Assembly: GCA_011317545.1 (NCBI GenBank)
Contig: WUJK01000015.1
Location: 124,001 to 188,000, forward strand
DNA length: 64,000 bases
Reading direction: 5' to 3'
Source of the DNA: Coniella vitis
Lineage: Eukaryota; Ascomycota; Sordariomycetes; Diaporthales; Schizoparmaceae
Below, in pieces: positions 21,405 through 32,975 of this stretch. Every line of letters begins with the position of its first letter. Position 1 is the first letter of the stretch. Made by a program: the position numbers and the translations under genes. Under the pieces are notes generated by a model. The model saw only the letters and a list, made by a program, of their open reading frames with translations. It had not been told where the DNA came from and ran no database searches.

Positions 21405-21464
21405 TGTGGGCAATGTGTGTTTGTGTGCCTGTCTGGGTGTGTGGGTGTGGAAATTGCTTATCTC

Positions 21465-21895
21465 AGAGAGAGCCCGTAAAGACGATGAGTTGAAAAAGAG
21501 TCAGAATGTAATGAGTTTGTACTTTGTACGAGTAGTGTTCTGTTTGTGTGTGGGTATGTGGGCGTGAAGATGTGCTTATTTCAGAAAGAGCCAGTAAAGG
21601 GGATGAGTTGAAGAAGAATTAGAATGTACTCAGAATGTAATGAGTTCAGAGAGAGCCCGTAAAGGCGATAATTTGAAGAAGAATTAGAATGGTATTCAGT
21701 TTGTAATTAGTCCAAAGAAAGCCCGTAAAGGCGATGAGTTGAAGAAGAACCAGATTGTAACCAGTTCAAATAGAGCCCGTCAAGGCGATGAGTTGAAGAA
21801 GAATCAGTTTGTGATCAGTTTGTAATCAGTCCAGATAGAGTCCGTGAAGGCAATGAGTTGAAGAAGAATCAGAATGTAATCAGTTTGTAGTAAGT
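21465..21895. repeat. Imperfect tandem repeat, about 55-65-bp unit, 6 copies
   Basis: Each unit begins with AGAGCCCGTAAAGGCGATGA or a variant, continues with GTTGAAGAAGAATCAGAATG and ends with TAATCAGT-like sequence. Six diverged copies follow one another directly upstream of the minus-strand minisatellite gene, in its presumed promoter or 5' leader. Confidence 0.8.
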
Positions 21896-24752
21896 TTGTC
21901 CTTGGTGTGTGTAGCTTTGAGAAATTTGTATTGGTTTCGGAGCGGGGGGGTGAAGAAAGAAAGGATAAAACAAAATCTCAGAAGGCAGGAGTGCTCGGTC
22001 TATTTATGCCCAACAGAACTACAAGATTATGGACCATCTAAGGTGATATCTGTCCTGTTCTCTGCAGAAATTGGATATCCTTGACGTTACGATCGTCAAT
22101 GTAACTATTTTCAAGCTTAAAAGACGCGTAAGGATTAATGGCTTCAAAAGGACGTGAGTTATCGCCATGTGATAGACCGAGTAGATATGCTTAACCCCAG
22201 ATTCCGCGTCCAGCCCGGAAGCAGGACGCAGTTCTCGTAGAACGGGATACGGCCTTTTCTCCAGGCTATCTGATCTCTCGATGAAAACGACCACTCCTCG
22301 CTTCGCGATGAAGAAGAGTTTTCTAGCCCGGGGGCCGTAGCGCATATACATAGGTGTACGACGGTGTGGGGTGAAGCCGTTGGATCATCAGCAGCAAAAC
22401 TACGGCAAGGTCTTATACAAGTCGGTCTTAGTAGGCAGTAGGGCCTAGAAGAGACTGTTGGTCCTTCCATATTGTGAACATAACCCAAAAGTACCGACTA
22501 ATTCAATGAACCTTGCCGAATGCTGGTGTGTCAAGGAGGACTCTCTACCCTGGCAGCTGTTCTCGTACGAGAACTGGTGATGCTGAGCCTATGCAACGTA
22601 CTATACAAGAAAGCTAGAAAGCTATGGAGAAACATGCCAGAGACAAGCAGCTAATGCCGCTTGCTGTGCGAACTCAAACGCCGAAGGCTGTTCTCCAGAC
22701 ACACGTACGTCACTGGGGAATACGCAACCACTTTTCTCTTCTGATAGTGTTATACTTGTACTCTGCGAGTAGTATGAGCCCTGTGACTGCTCAGCAGGCA
22801 ATCATAAAACTCTTCTCGTGCTTGGGCGTCCGTGAAGGCTAGTCAGATTCTCGTGGAAGTAAGCGGCACGAGCTTCGCGAGGTAAGGCGCCACCTGAGAT
22901 GCCGAAAGCACTCAAGTACCATCCCCACAAATTAGCTCCCAGCAGAGATTGAACCATGCCATGATTTAGTGTGAGTTATGAAGCTACTGCTCGCTTAATT
23001 TTTAAATGCCAAAAGCACGATGGTTATGTGACATGAAGGATACAATTACGAGATGACATTTGTACCTGGTCGCAACTGTGCACACCAAACAGTCTTGGGT
23101 TTTGGTTTGGTGTGAGATAGCTTCTCTCTACAAACCAAGTCCAAGGCATAAGAACTTTTGGATTTCGGAATTGGGTGATTATATCAACCCCATCCTCTTT
23201 TCAATTCATAAATGCAAGGCGCCATGAAGCCACCGCTGCTTACTGCCTTCGCACTGTACCAAGCGTTGTCGATCAGGCATCAATGCCCCCTTTCCAAGAT
23301 AGCCAGGCCCAGACCAAATGATAACTCGGCCTCTACGATACTCTGGCTTGCCCTGAAACCGTCAAGAGCCACACTGATAGAGCTCGGCACTTGAATGGGA
23401 AGGAGAGGGCTGCTTGCGTTTAAAGCACAGTTGGCGCGGATCGCATTCAGAAGCCTCAAGACACTCCCCAGCCCAGTCCACAAACAGTTGCTTGGCCCCA
23501 TACCACTAGATATATCGTCAGATCTCTCCTGATGCCAGCCAACAAGACGCGCTTGCCCTGACTGACCCTTGAACCGGCCAGGTGCGGCTCGTACTTGGGT
23601 ATAGTGCGGTTCATGTACTCGACCTTGATATGCATCCATCACATTCTCTCGACACAAATACAGCATGACGCAACACGCACGCATCACTGTTATTCTCTAT
23701 CATCAAAAAGCCATGTAATTAATAGACATCCTTATGAGCGCTACCGTGCCCTCGACTATGTACCGCAGTGAAACGCACTGCCAAAGTAGAACAATACTGG
23801 CTCCACTTTTCCCGCGTACCTTCCACATAACAAGTAGATCACCATAACACTTTAGTTTCTTGCTTTCCAGCCATAGCAATCTACAATTATCAATGCCCTT
23901 TCTTGGTCGGTTTTTTCTTCCTCCTTTCGCCAGCGATTTTGCAGAACACAACCCCGCTTACATAAACATGTCGTCAAAACAGACGCTATGACTCGCAGTG
24001 CTCTGGGAGTCGTTCCGTGCCGCTAAGCCGCGCCTTTTTTTTTTTTTTTTTTTCCAAGACAGTCTATTTTTGGTCGTTGCCGACGTTGGCAGGCGATAAT
24101 CACAATGAGTTGACCAATCAAATTGATTGTGTGCTCGGGTGACGCTAACCCCGTTGCTAGCCAGGTACCGCCCAAGATTGATTGGTGAGCTGCATTTGCT
24201 TGATATTAAGTAATCCAGTTCCACTTTTCGCGACTCCATTTATCAAAGGTCGGAACATGAAGACATCTCGTGAGACAGTGGACAGTGCTAGTTAGATCCA
24301 AGCATTCTTTTTTTGTTCTTGGGTCCTCTTCCGAATGGAAGTAGGGGGAGGGGCTCTTATGGAAGATATCTGAAATGGGCAGATCCAGCTTTATATAGGT
24401 TTGGACGACTTGGGCGCTCAACGGTGGGCTCATGACATTTATGTGCCTAAAAGAATGACCTTCTGAGTCTCTTTCCACAAACCAAATGTCTTTATAATAA
24501 GGCTCTATTTGACAAATGTAGTCGCCCGCGTGGTAGATGCTTTATTTATATTTTGACACGGTACCTGGTAGCCTCTGAACATACTCTTAATCTTGATGAC
24601 ACCTACTTGGGATCCATAACCACTTTTTCATGAATAGCAGAGTCCCACATGCAGTTTTCGCTCATGCTTAAAGGCAACGCAGATCAATTCTAAATTTATC
24701 CCTAGTTGCCCCCGACCTATCGCATTTCTCCCATTACTATGTAAGGATATGC
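21896..24752. other. Gene-free interval of 2.9 kb
   Basis: Only short overlapping open frames without domains are present. A run of 19 T lies at 24035-24053. I see no RNA gene, transposon terminus or recognisable relic. Confidence 0.45.
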
Positions 24753-26934
24753 TCACCACTCAGAAACCTCTCCAGCTGCAGGCTTCTGCACCCTTACGAC
24801 TTTATCGCAGTTGAGGATGCACAGTGGGTCGAAGGCTTGCTTGATCTGCGCACAGTGTGTCAGTCTTGTTGCAGGTATTGCAGAAAGCATTTGAGGGTTA
24901 GCATACCTTTCTCATCGCGTCTACTGCGCCAGCACCCAGTTCATGTTCGAGGTAGTCGCGCTTGATCAGACCAACTCCATGCTCGCCCTGGCACATAGAC
25001 TCAGTTAGCATGATCAAAGAGACACTTGTGAGCCTAAATGATGCCAAAAACTCACGGTAACGGTGCCCTCCATCTCGACAGCCCGCTTGACAATCCGGTG
25101 CACGACCTCCTCAGCAATTTTGCGTTCAGCATCGTTGTAGAGCAGGATTGCTAGAGAAATAACGCAAGTTAGCTTCTACAATCACATAAGCCAAGATGGT
25201 ACATTGCCCAACTTACCGTGAAAATTCCCATCACCGACGTGTCCAACGATGGTGCCATATAACCCACTCTTAGTGAGGTCCGTCTTAGTCTCTTCAATAA
25301 GATCTGGCAATCTCGATATCGGCACAGCCACGTCCGTCGTCCACACTTTGTCGCCATCGCGCTTGACCGCCATGGTGCTCCATAGCGCCTCCTTGCGCGC
25401 GGACCAGAGGTCCAGCTGCTCCTCTTGGCTGCGCGCAAAGTCGAACCCAGTGCTGCCCGACAGCTTGGCCATTTGCTTAACCGTGTCAATCTGCTCCTGG
25501 ACGCCCTTAGGGGTGCCGGCGAACTTGAAGAACAGCGTCGGCTTCTCTTGCCAGGTCCGTGCCGTTTGCCCAGCCTGGTTGATGCACTTCATCATCTCGT
25601 CGTCGAGGATCTCGACTGCAGCCACGGGGACTCCTGTGCCCACCACGCGCTGCACACAGTCGGCCGCCTGTCTAATGGAGCCAAAGGAGCACACGGCGAC
25701 GCTCGTCGTAGCAGGCTTGACAGTGAGTTTCAGCGTGGCCTCGGTAACTAGTCCTAGGGTGCCCTCGCTGCCAATAAACATCTTTGTCAAATCGTAGCCT
25801 GCTGAGCTCTTGCGCGGTCTCTGTCGTGTCTTGATGATTGTACCGTCCGCTAATACAACCGTCAAGCTCAGGACCCACTCACGCATAGTTCCATAGCGAT
25901 ACGCATTCGTCCCGCTGCAGCCGGTACCAATCATGCCGCCAATGCGGGCGCCTGGGCCTGGGTCAGGCGGGAAAAACAGGCCATCTTTTGCGAGGCTCTC
26001 ATTAAGCAGCTCCCAGCCAACGGCCGGCTGCACGACAACGTCAAGGTCATCCTTGTTCAGCGCAAGGACCTTGTCCATGCGGCCGAAATCAATACAAATG
26101 CCACCTCGCGTGGGCGCAAAGTGCCCCTCCAGACTTGTACCACCGCAGTACGCCGTCACCGGAATTTTGCGCCGGTGGCAGATCCTTACGATATTTGATA
26201 CTTCTTCTGTCGTAGCGGGGTACACGACGCAAAAGGGAATCGGCTCAGACGGCGGTGGGTTGTGCGCAGACCACTCAGACTTGGCGTGCGAGACGCGCTG
26301 GTCCTGGCTTGTCGAGACGTGCTCTTTGCCGACTACGGCGACAAAGTCGGCCCATGCAGCTTCTAGCTCGGCGGGCGAGGTGTTGTGTTTGGGGGCTTGG
26401 GTGGCGGAAAGCGGGAGAGTCGAGGTTTCGGGTGGTCCGCGAGGCAGCTTGGTGCCAGTGTAAAAAGCGACTAGGGAGGCGATCACAACGACTAGGAATC
26501 AAGGCATAAATGAGTCACCTTGCTGTTATTTGGGGGAAAGAAATAAAAGCTATTCATATATCGCAGCAGCAATGCATGTGAAACGGAAGGTCAGACTCAC
26601 CGACTGTGGTAGCAAAATTCCTCCCAGCACCACCGCTCCTGATCTGTCTTTCCACAGCGGCCTGTTGCAGCTCTGCCTTTTCCCTAGCAATACGCTGCGT
26701 GATACTCTCGAGCATTTGGCCTTTGAAGCTAGCCTCGCGGCTCCTTTGCGCCCCTCCTTTCTTGCTCTGGTTATCCGTTGAAGCCCATCGCGTTTGGCTT
26801 TGTAGCGCTCCGCATGGCGGTATTCTGCAAGCAGCTCTGGATGAAGAGTTTGAGGATGTCGACATAAAAGCACTAGCCCGACCAGAAGCCCGAAGACCTT
26901 TTTGCAGGACCGTCCTGCTGCTAAGTTGCGACAT
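24753..26934 (-). CDS. DLD1: D-lactate dehydrogenase (cytochrome), mitochondrial
   Basis: Five exons, 26934-26601, 26491-25217, 25150-25056, 24987-24907 and 24845-24753, total 1878 nt and encode 625 residues. The enzyme oxidises D-lactate to pyruvate with FAD and passes electrons to cytochrome c in mitochondria. The N-terminus (MSQLSSRTVLQKGLRASGRA) looks like a mitochondrial presequence, and a hydrophobic segment, ATTVVVVIASLVAF, spans the first splice junction. The FAD-binding domain contains PVTAYCGGTSLEG, PGPGARIGGMIGTGCSGTNA and GSEGTLGLVTEATL. The C-terminal FAD-oxidase domain has GHVGDGNFH, GEHGVG and LNCDKVV, all typical of the D-lactate/glycolate oxidase branch. An in-frame upstream ATG at 26955 would add seven residues. 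The model is complete and intact. Confidence 0.9.
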
Positions 26935-27953
26935 GGCCGGGGCTCTGTGGTACAAAAGTACAGTTGCGCGCCGGTAACAATGATATCACAATGGGATGGA
27001 CAAAGACAGACGCGAGCGGAGGAGAAGATAGAAGGAAAAAGGGATCAAAGTGGTGGTATTCACGGACGCGTAAGAAGGCTAGCCGGTCGTATCCCGCCCT
27101 CTCACACGCTAACTTTTCCTTTGTTTCCTTGGCTCGAAGCGCGCTGCGCTGTTGGAGAATTGGCGATTCGCGGCGACGGAAGCGGAGGGGTTGCTTGTTA
27201 AGCTGCTGCAAGTAGCACGACACCCGGCTCAAAAATGACGAAGGCCCCGCCCGGGGTTATGTGGGGACATCTAGGAAAGTGCAGGGCAAGGGGAGTCTTC
27301 CGGCCGGCACCTACACGGACTTGTACCGGAACTCGCCGGCCCACTTTCCGGAGGCGGGTGCGTGCTACCAACTCATAATAGCCGTATTTCTGCCGAAACG
27401 CAGTGCCATCGCGAAGGATCCATGAATTCTACAAGAGACAAATGTGGAAGCAATGATGTGCTCCGTCCAGGTGGATTTCTAATGCATGCACCAGCAGCCG
27501 TAGAGACGACCAGCACAATCTTCTTTCATTACCTTTCGGACTATTGCGCCATCTCTGACTCTATCACCTATCAAGTTGTTGCCGAAAGGAGCCCCGCCCT
27601 ATTGTTCCCAGGCGTCCAAAATGTGGTTGGGCATAACACCTACGATGCGAAGCTGTTCGACCTGGTTCATCTTCGTTACCGTGCACGCAAGTCCGATATT
27701 CCAGCAGTTCTCAAAAGAAGGAAAGCCATGCTGAAAAGTTCGATTATTCTCTTTTTGCTCTTCCTGTACTTTTGGCTCACCTTCTATTTGGTAGTATCAT
27801 TGTTACACGGGGATCACCAGCTTTCAACTCCCACGCTCTTCTCAAGTCCAACGGACAAGTCTGTGCGTGTAAAATGTACACTTAGCTTGAATGATCTAAT
27901 AAAGACCTCAACTCACTCCTCTTCCAGTCTGAGTCTCCTCCCCAGTCCCATAT
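26935..27953. other. Intergenic
   Basis: Upstream of the D-lactate dehydrogenase gene and downstream of MIC60. A 201-codon plus-strand frame (27362-27967) overlaps the last MIC60 exon in antisense and shows no domain, so I do not call it. Confidence 0.5.
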
Positions 27954-30098
27954 TTATTCGACCTTGAGACTCTGCAACCTAGCCTCTGTTTGAATCACCT
28001 GTTGTAGGTTTTTAGTGTCAGACTTACAAATTCGCCGAGTAGCCGGAAGTGGTCTGGGGAAGATATTGGAAAAGACTTACCTCCAAAGCCTGTCTGACCT
28101 CTAGGACCTTCCTCACCTCACTGAGCCAATCCCGGCTTAAGGTCTTGGCCCAACCCGTCAATCCGTTCATCTCACGTGCAGCAGCATCCAGGTTGCCCTC
28201 TTCAAGGAAGGTCTGCGTGCGTGTCAGGATGCTCTCGACATCGTCTCCAGCAGCAAGGCCCTGTTTCTTGAAGAGGACCTTGCTAAGCACAAAGCTAGAA
28301 GCATGGCTGGCCACACCCGCATCCTCGGGAAGCAGCGAAGCCTTGCGGACTTCGTTGGCCACGCGTCGGAACCGGTCAATGAGCTCTGCGGAGTTGGAAA
28401 CTCCGCGCTGGTAGGCCGAAGGGTTGATCGAGGCAATAGCAGCATTGACAACGGCATCATCGGCGGCAATTTCCTTGAGCGCCACAAGTTCCTTGATAAA
28501 AGGTCGAGGGTGAGCAGCATCTTCAAGACTAGCCCGCACAGCCTCAACAGCAACATGGAGCTGTTGAGTACGCAGGTTCATGTCTATCACCTCGTTCCAT
28601 CCGTCGGCCAGGTTTTCCAGGTCAGCGACGGATTTGGAGAGCTCTTCGAGCTTGCTAAGTCTACCATTGCGCTCCGTCTCAACTTGCTTCTTGATCTGGT
28701 TCATGAACTGGCGTTTGAGAGCAATGGCCTGCTCCAGCAACTGGTTCTGCAGCTTTTCTTGGTACAGCTGCTTCTCGCGCTCAGACAAAAGGTTGACGCG
28801 CTGGTTGTAGGCGTCGTTGAGCTTCTTGAGTTCCTCGTCAAACTCTTGGCGCCAGCTGGCCTCCTTCGCAGACATGGTTCTTGCCATGCTCTCCACCAGG
28901 TCGTTGGCAGCCTTGTCGAAGTCTCCAACGCGAGCCTTGACCTGGGCGGCAGCATCGGCCTCGGCGGTCTCCTTGATCTGGTTGATTTCGCCCGATACCT
29001 TCTTGAGATCGTTCTTGGCCTTCTCAATGGCAGAGGCATACTTTCCGTGGGCGCCATCGGCGTTGATCACTGTGATAATGCCGTTCAGCATGCGTGCAAG
29101 GTCTTGAACCACCGGTTCCTGCACATCCGTGACGTAGATGGGTTGGATTGGTGCAGCGGGAGGGTAACGCGATGGCTCATTGACCTCGGGAGCCTTGAAC
29201 TCGGAAGCTGCAACAGCGGCGTCCTTTTTAGCTTCCGCCTTGGGGGACGCGTTGGCCTTCAATTCGGGTGCTTCGGGGGCCGGCGCAGGCACAGCAGCAG
29301 GCGCAGCTGTGGGTGTTGGCGCAGCTGGAGAAGAGCCCTTCTTCGAAGCTTCCTTTCTAGTCGCCAGCGTCTTGTCCACAGCGTCAGATTGGCGTCCAGA
29401 AGACTCAGTCGAGTCCGCTACTCTCCAAGCAACACCGTGGTGGGCTGGGATGCGGACAGCCTCGCCTGTGTCACGGGGCCGTTGGGTGCTGCGGTTGGAA
29501 ATGTTGGGGAAGCGTTTGCGAAACTCCATCTCCTCCAGATACAAGACAGCCTGCTCGCCATATGGAATGTATTCGGTAAAGAAGTCGTGGAAGCGGTCGT
29601 TGACGCGAGCGTAGTACACACCACCACCAAAGGCGACGGCGCCAAGGATAACGAGGGTCAGTACATAATTGCGCAGTCGCCGGAAGAAGCTGGTGCCGGA
29701 CGGTGGGTGCGTAGATGAAATGGGGCCCTTGTTCGACACGCCTCCCAGCTCCTCCGGGGCGGGCGGCGTCAAGGGCACGTTCTCGGCCGCAATGGTCGAG
29801 GCGGCGACATTAGACTCGTTCACTGGCAGTGGGGGTTGTGTTGACGGAGCAGTATTTGTCTCGACAGCTGGAATCTTGGGGACTGGTGGCCTTTCATCGG
29901 CGTAGCCTCTCTGTGGATGTAGAATGTCAGAAAATGTCGCGTCCTTGCGCATCTCGCAGTACGAGGAGCAACATAGGCACTCACCCGCACAATGAGCCCA
30001 GCAGGTCGAGCTGCCGCAGCGGGCCATTGACGGCCAGCAGCGACAGCAACAGACCTGCTGTTCAGGCCCCTCACGGATCGCAGCGATGTCCGCAACAT
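27954..30098 (-). CDS. MIC60: MICOS complex subunit MIC60 (mitofilin)
   Basis: Three exons, 30098-29985, 29910-28081 and 27998-27954, encode 662 residues. MIC60 shapes crista junctions in the mitochondrial inner membrane. Residues 1-38 form a basic presequence (MLRTSLRSVRGLNSRSVAVA). A single membrane segment, about residues 119-138 (NYVLTLVILGAVAFGGG), is followed by the conserved YIPYGEQAVLYLEE region. A Pro/Ala-rich linker leads to a long coiled coil (about 370-500) and the C-terminal mitofilin domain. The last exon encodes only VIQTEARLQSLKVE, which restores the family's usual C-terminus; without this splice the protein would end in unrelated residues. Intact and complete. Confidence 0.93.
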
Positions 30099-31127
30099 GA
30101 GGGAATGCAATGGCCGTCACGGGTGTAGAATGGATTATGTGGGACGGGAGCAGGTTCAAGGCTGGAAGGTCGGATTGCTGCTATTACTGCTGCTGCGGGA
30201 AAATTCGCGACCTGGTGAACCTGTGTTTTGCCGGAGAGCTCTAGCGGCGGCTCGGGTGCTGGGCCTAGCCAGTCTGACAGGGGCCCGTGGGGCTGCTCGT
30301 CACAATTTGGGGGGGGCCCAGCAACGTCATTCTCGCTTGCCTGTGCGCCAACACAGCTGCTGCAGCCCTCTGATGGACCAATCTGCATATCCGTACCAAG
30401 TCGCTTTATCAATCTAAGCTTCCCTTTGATATCCGGCTGTCCATTATAACATGTACCTTTTTCAATATAGTCAATTGGAGTCGCATAGCCGCTCTTTGTT
30501 CTCCACCCGAAGTCGGCACGCATAAGCAAGCGTCAACTACCTAACTATGTGATGAGGTGGGATACAAAACGAAAGGCGAACATATGATAAATGCCTTAGA
30601 ATGACAAGAGAAGTTACGAGTATGGAAATAAACAAATAAATGAATCTCTTGTAACGTGGTATTGTATCTGTCGCAAACGGTTCTCCTTCCATGATCAGGT
30701 CAGAGATAAGAAATCCCAAAACAATCTCATCCCACCCAAGCCCCCGACGTGACGCGAGCATCCTGCTGCTCTCACCTGAACGCACCGGAAAGTTCAGGGC
30801 GAGTCTTGACTCGAGGCCCGCTCACACCGCCTAGTGGGGACCAAGTATTAATCAAAGACCACTGTCATTCCGCGTACGAGCATCCAACGCCGAGGATGCG
30901 CTAGTATATGCTCTCGATTCCCCCAAGCACAATATAGTTGTGCATATGTCTTCACGCTGTGACGTGAATTCATAGACAGCCAACTGACATGAACTAGCAT
31001 TCATGAAGCCCTTCATAACAGAGCGGCCAAATACCGCAGGCCATCATGAATGTCAATCTCTCTCGTCCTCTTCCTGACATCTCTTCCCAGAGATCTTAGT
31101 ATTTTTTTAGGGTTGAGATGAAACAGT
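30099..31127. other. Intergenic between MIC60 and RAB5
   Basis: Contains the MIC60 promoter and the 3' region of the Rab5 gene; both genes lie on the minus strand. No additional gene is supported. Confidence 0.5.
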
Positions 31128-32042
31128 TTAACAAGCACATGGGCCATTGCTGTTCGTGTTGGCGCTCTCTGGCGCACCAAGGCTGACTCCTGGCCTTTGA
31201 CCTGTTCGAGAGTGTCGTGGGCCGGCTTGATCAAGCGGTAGCTTCTTAGCAATCGCCGTAAACAATTCTTTAACATTCTCAGCCGTCTTGGCAGAAGTTT
31301 CAAAGAATAGCAGACCAGCCTCCCGAGCGTAGGCCTCGGCTTCTGATGTTTGGATCGCTCTCTTGTCGGGCTGCTCGGTCACAAGATCGAGCTTGTTACC
31401 GGCCAGTGCAATGATGATGTTCTCGTTGGCTTGGCGTTGGAGCTCCTTGACCCAAGCCTTTGCCTTATCCAACGATGACTAGTGCATCAGGTCAATACAA
31501 CTTGTCGCAGCTTTGCACCGTTCTACTCTTCCATGCCAATACATACAGCTTGTGTGATATCGTATACTACGACTGCGCAGTTGGCATTCCGGTAGTACAT
31601 GGGTGCCAAAGACTTGTAGCGTTCTTGTCCGGCAGTATCCCAGATTTCAAACTTGACAGTGGTGTTTTCGTCGAGGGAAATGGTTTGAGTGAGGAAGGCG
31701 GCGCCGATGGTGGATTCTCTGTACGAATCGAATTGATCCTGCAGGCGCTTCGGTCAGTACACTGATAGATACCGGAAACAGCGGGACAGATCTCCGGCGC
31801 ACCTTTACGAAACGCAACACTATCGAGCTCTAAGGGCCAGTTGTCAGTGCGAATACTCCCAAAGATAGACGGGATGTTATAGAGTCCGCACCTTGCCGAC
31901 GGCAGACTCTCCTACCAAACGCGTTAGCAAAGTGGATGGTATTGTTGCGACTCTGGGATGGAAACTTACCAAGCAGGACGAGCTTAAACTGCGCGAACCT
32001 GTTGCCCATGCCGCGGGCACCAGGAGGTCCTCGAGTGGCCAT
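31128..32042 (-). CDS. Rab5-type small GTPase (Ypt5/Vps21 homologue)
   Basis: Five exons, 32042-31970, 31911-31892, 31829-31803, 31738-31547 and 31478-31128, encode 220 residues. Rab5 GTPases control early endosome fusion. The P-loop GESAVGKS is assembled from exons 1, 2 and 3; exon 2 is only 20 nt. Switch sequences YRESTIGAAFLTQ and WDTAGQERY are Rab5-specific, followed by GNKLDL and ETSAK for guanine binding. The C-terminus is CAC, a prenylation site of the Cys-x-Cys type preceded by a Ser/Asn-rich variable region. The N-terminus MATRGPPGARGMGNRFAQFK fits fungal Rab5. The gene is divergent from SAC1. The exon phases sum correctly and no defect is seen. Confidence 0.93.
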
Positions 32043-32975
32043 GGCGGCGAATCAACAGCGATGCTGGAAAGTTGACTGGTGGTTCTAAGACGTTGCGCGA
32101 GGCCCACCGCGAGCAAGCCGCAGACCGTGAAGAAGCGTTGTTTGGTTCGACAAGGCTGGAATCGGTCCGAGGAGCACTGGCAAAAGAGCCTTTATGTGCT
32201 AGAAAAAGAGGCGCAAAAGCAGTAAAGACAAGCGATTTGCTGCCAAAGATGATGAAACCGAAGGCAGAGAAGGGCTGTGGCGGTTGAAGGTGAAGGGTGG
32301 AGTTGGATGACGAATGGTCGTGATAGGTCGGAGGAGTGGACAGACGTTCTTGACGATGGCAGGCCTGTGACTTTGTTGAGAAGGCTCGGGCGCATGGCCA
32401 GTCTGCTGGCCGGCCTGGCCTGATACTGCAGCAGCCTGGCACTTGGCACGCTGGGTTGGCAGCGCATGATGCGCTGCACAAGGGCATGGCCAGTCTGGCT
32501 GTGCCGCCCGCTGGCGACTGCAAGCCCACCTTGTTTGTGCTTTGAACTGCCTGCCCCATGTGCATTTCACAAGCCAGCAGCAGTGCTTAGGCGAACCCCT
32601 GTCGCTGATGACGAAGGCCTGGCTGAAATTAGAAGCCCCTTGTACTATGTAACTCGGGGTCCAATCTGCATAGGTGCTACGGTGTGGCGGTACATGCGAG
32701 CTACTTTGCCCACCACGCACAGTTGTCCACCACCGTACTTGACAATCTCGCTGTCATTGACGACCTGTGTGTGTTGTGTGCGGTGTCTCTTCCGGATGCA
32801 TCTTGATTGCTTCTCCTGAACCAGCAGGGGACTCTTCTTGTCTCTTCTTCGACACTCTCCTTTCGTTCATCACCTGTATCTACAGTCGTTGTCTGGCCCT
32901 CTCCTGGATCCTAAACCTGGCTCTGCAACCACCTGTCCTATTCGGCCCCCTCATTGCGACTCGCCCATCCCCATC
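32043..32975. promoter_or_regulatory. Bidirectional promoter region of RAB5 and SAC1
   Basis: A 933-base interval between the divergent starts of the Rab5 gene and SAC1. Pyrimidine-rich leader sequence (TCTCTTCTTCGACACTC and similar) precedes the SAC1 ATG. No further gene is supported; the open frames are shadows or chance. Confidence 0.5.

Noticed and set aside
27362..27967. 201-codon plus-strand frame with one hydrophobic segment
   Set aside because: Overlaps the last MIC60 exon in antisense, no domain, no plausible intron structure.
28303..29718. 471-codon open frame on the plus strand
   Set aside because: It is antisense to MIC60, whose protein, introns and motifs are clear; the frame is leucine/glycine-rich shadow sequence.
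30099..30159. MIC60 start further upstream in the same open frame
   Set aside because: That frame runs through the first intron and gives a Cys-rich nonsense N-terminus; the spliced start at 30098 gives a proper mitochondrial presequence.
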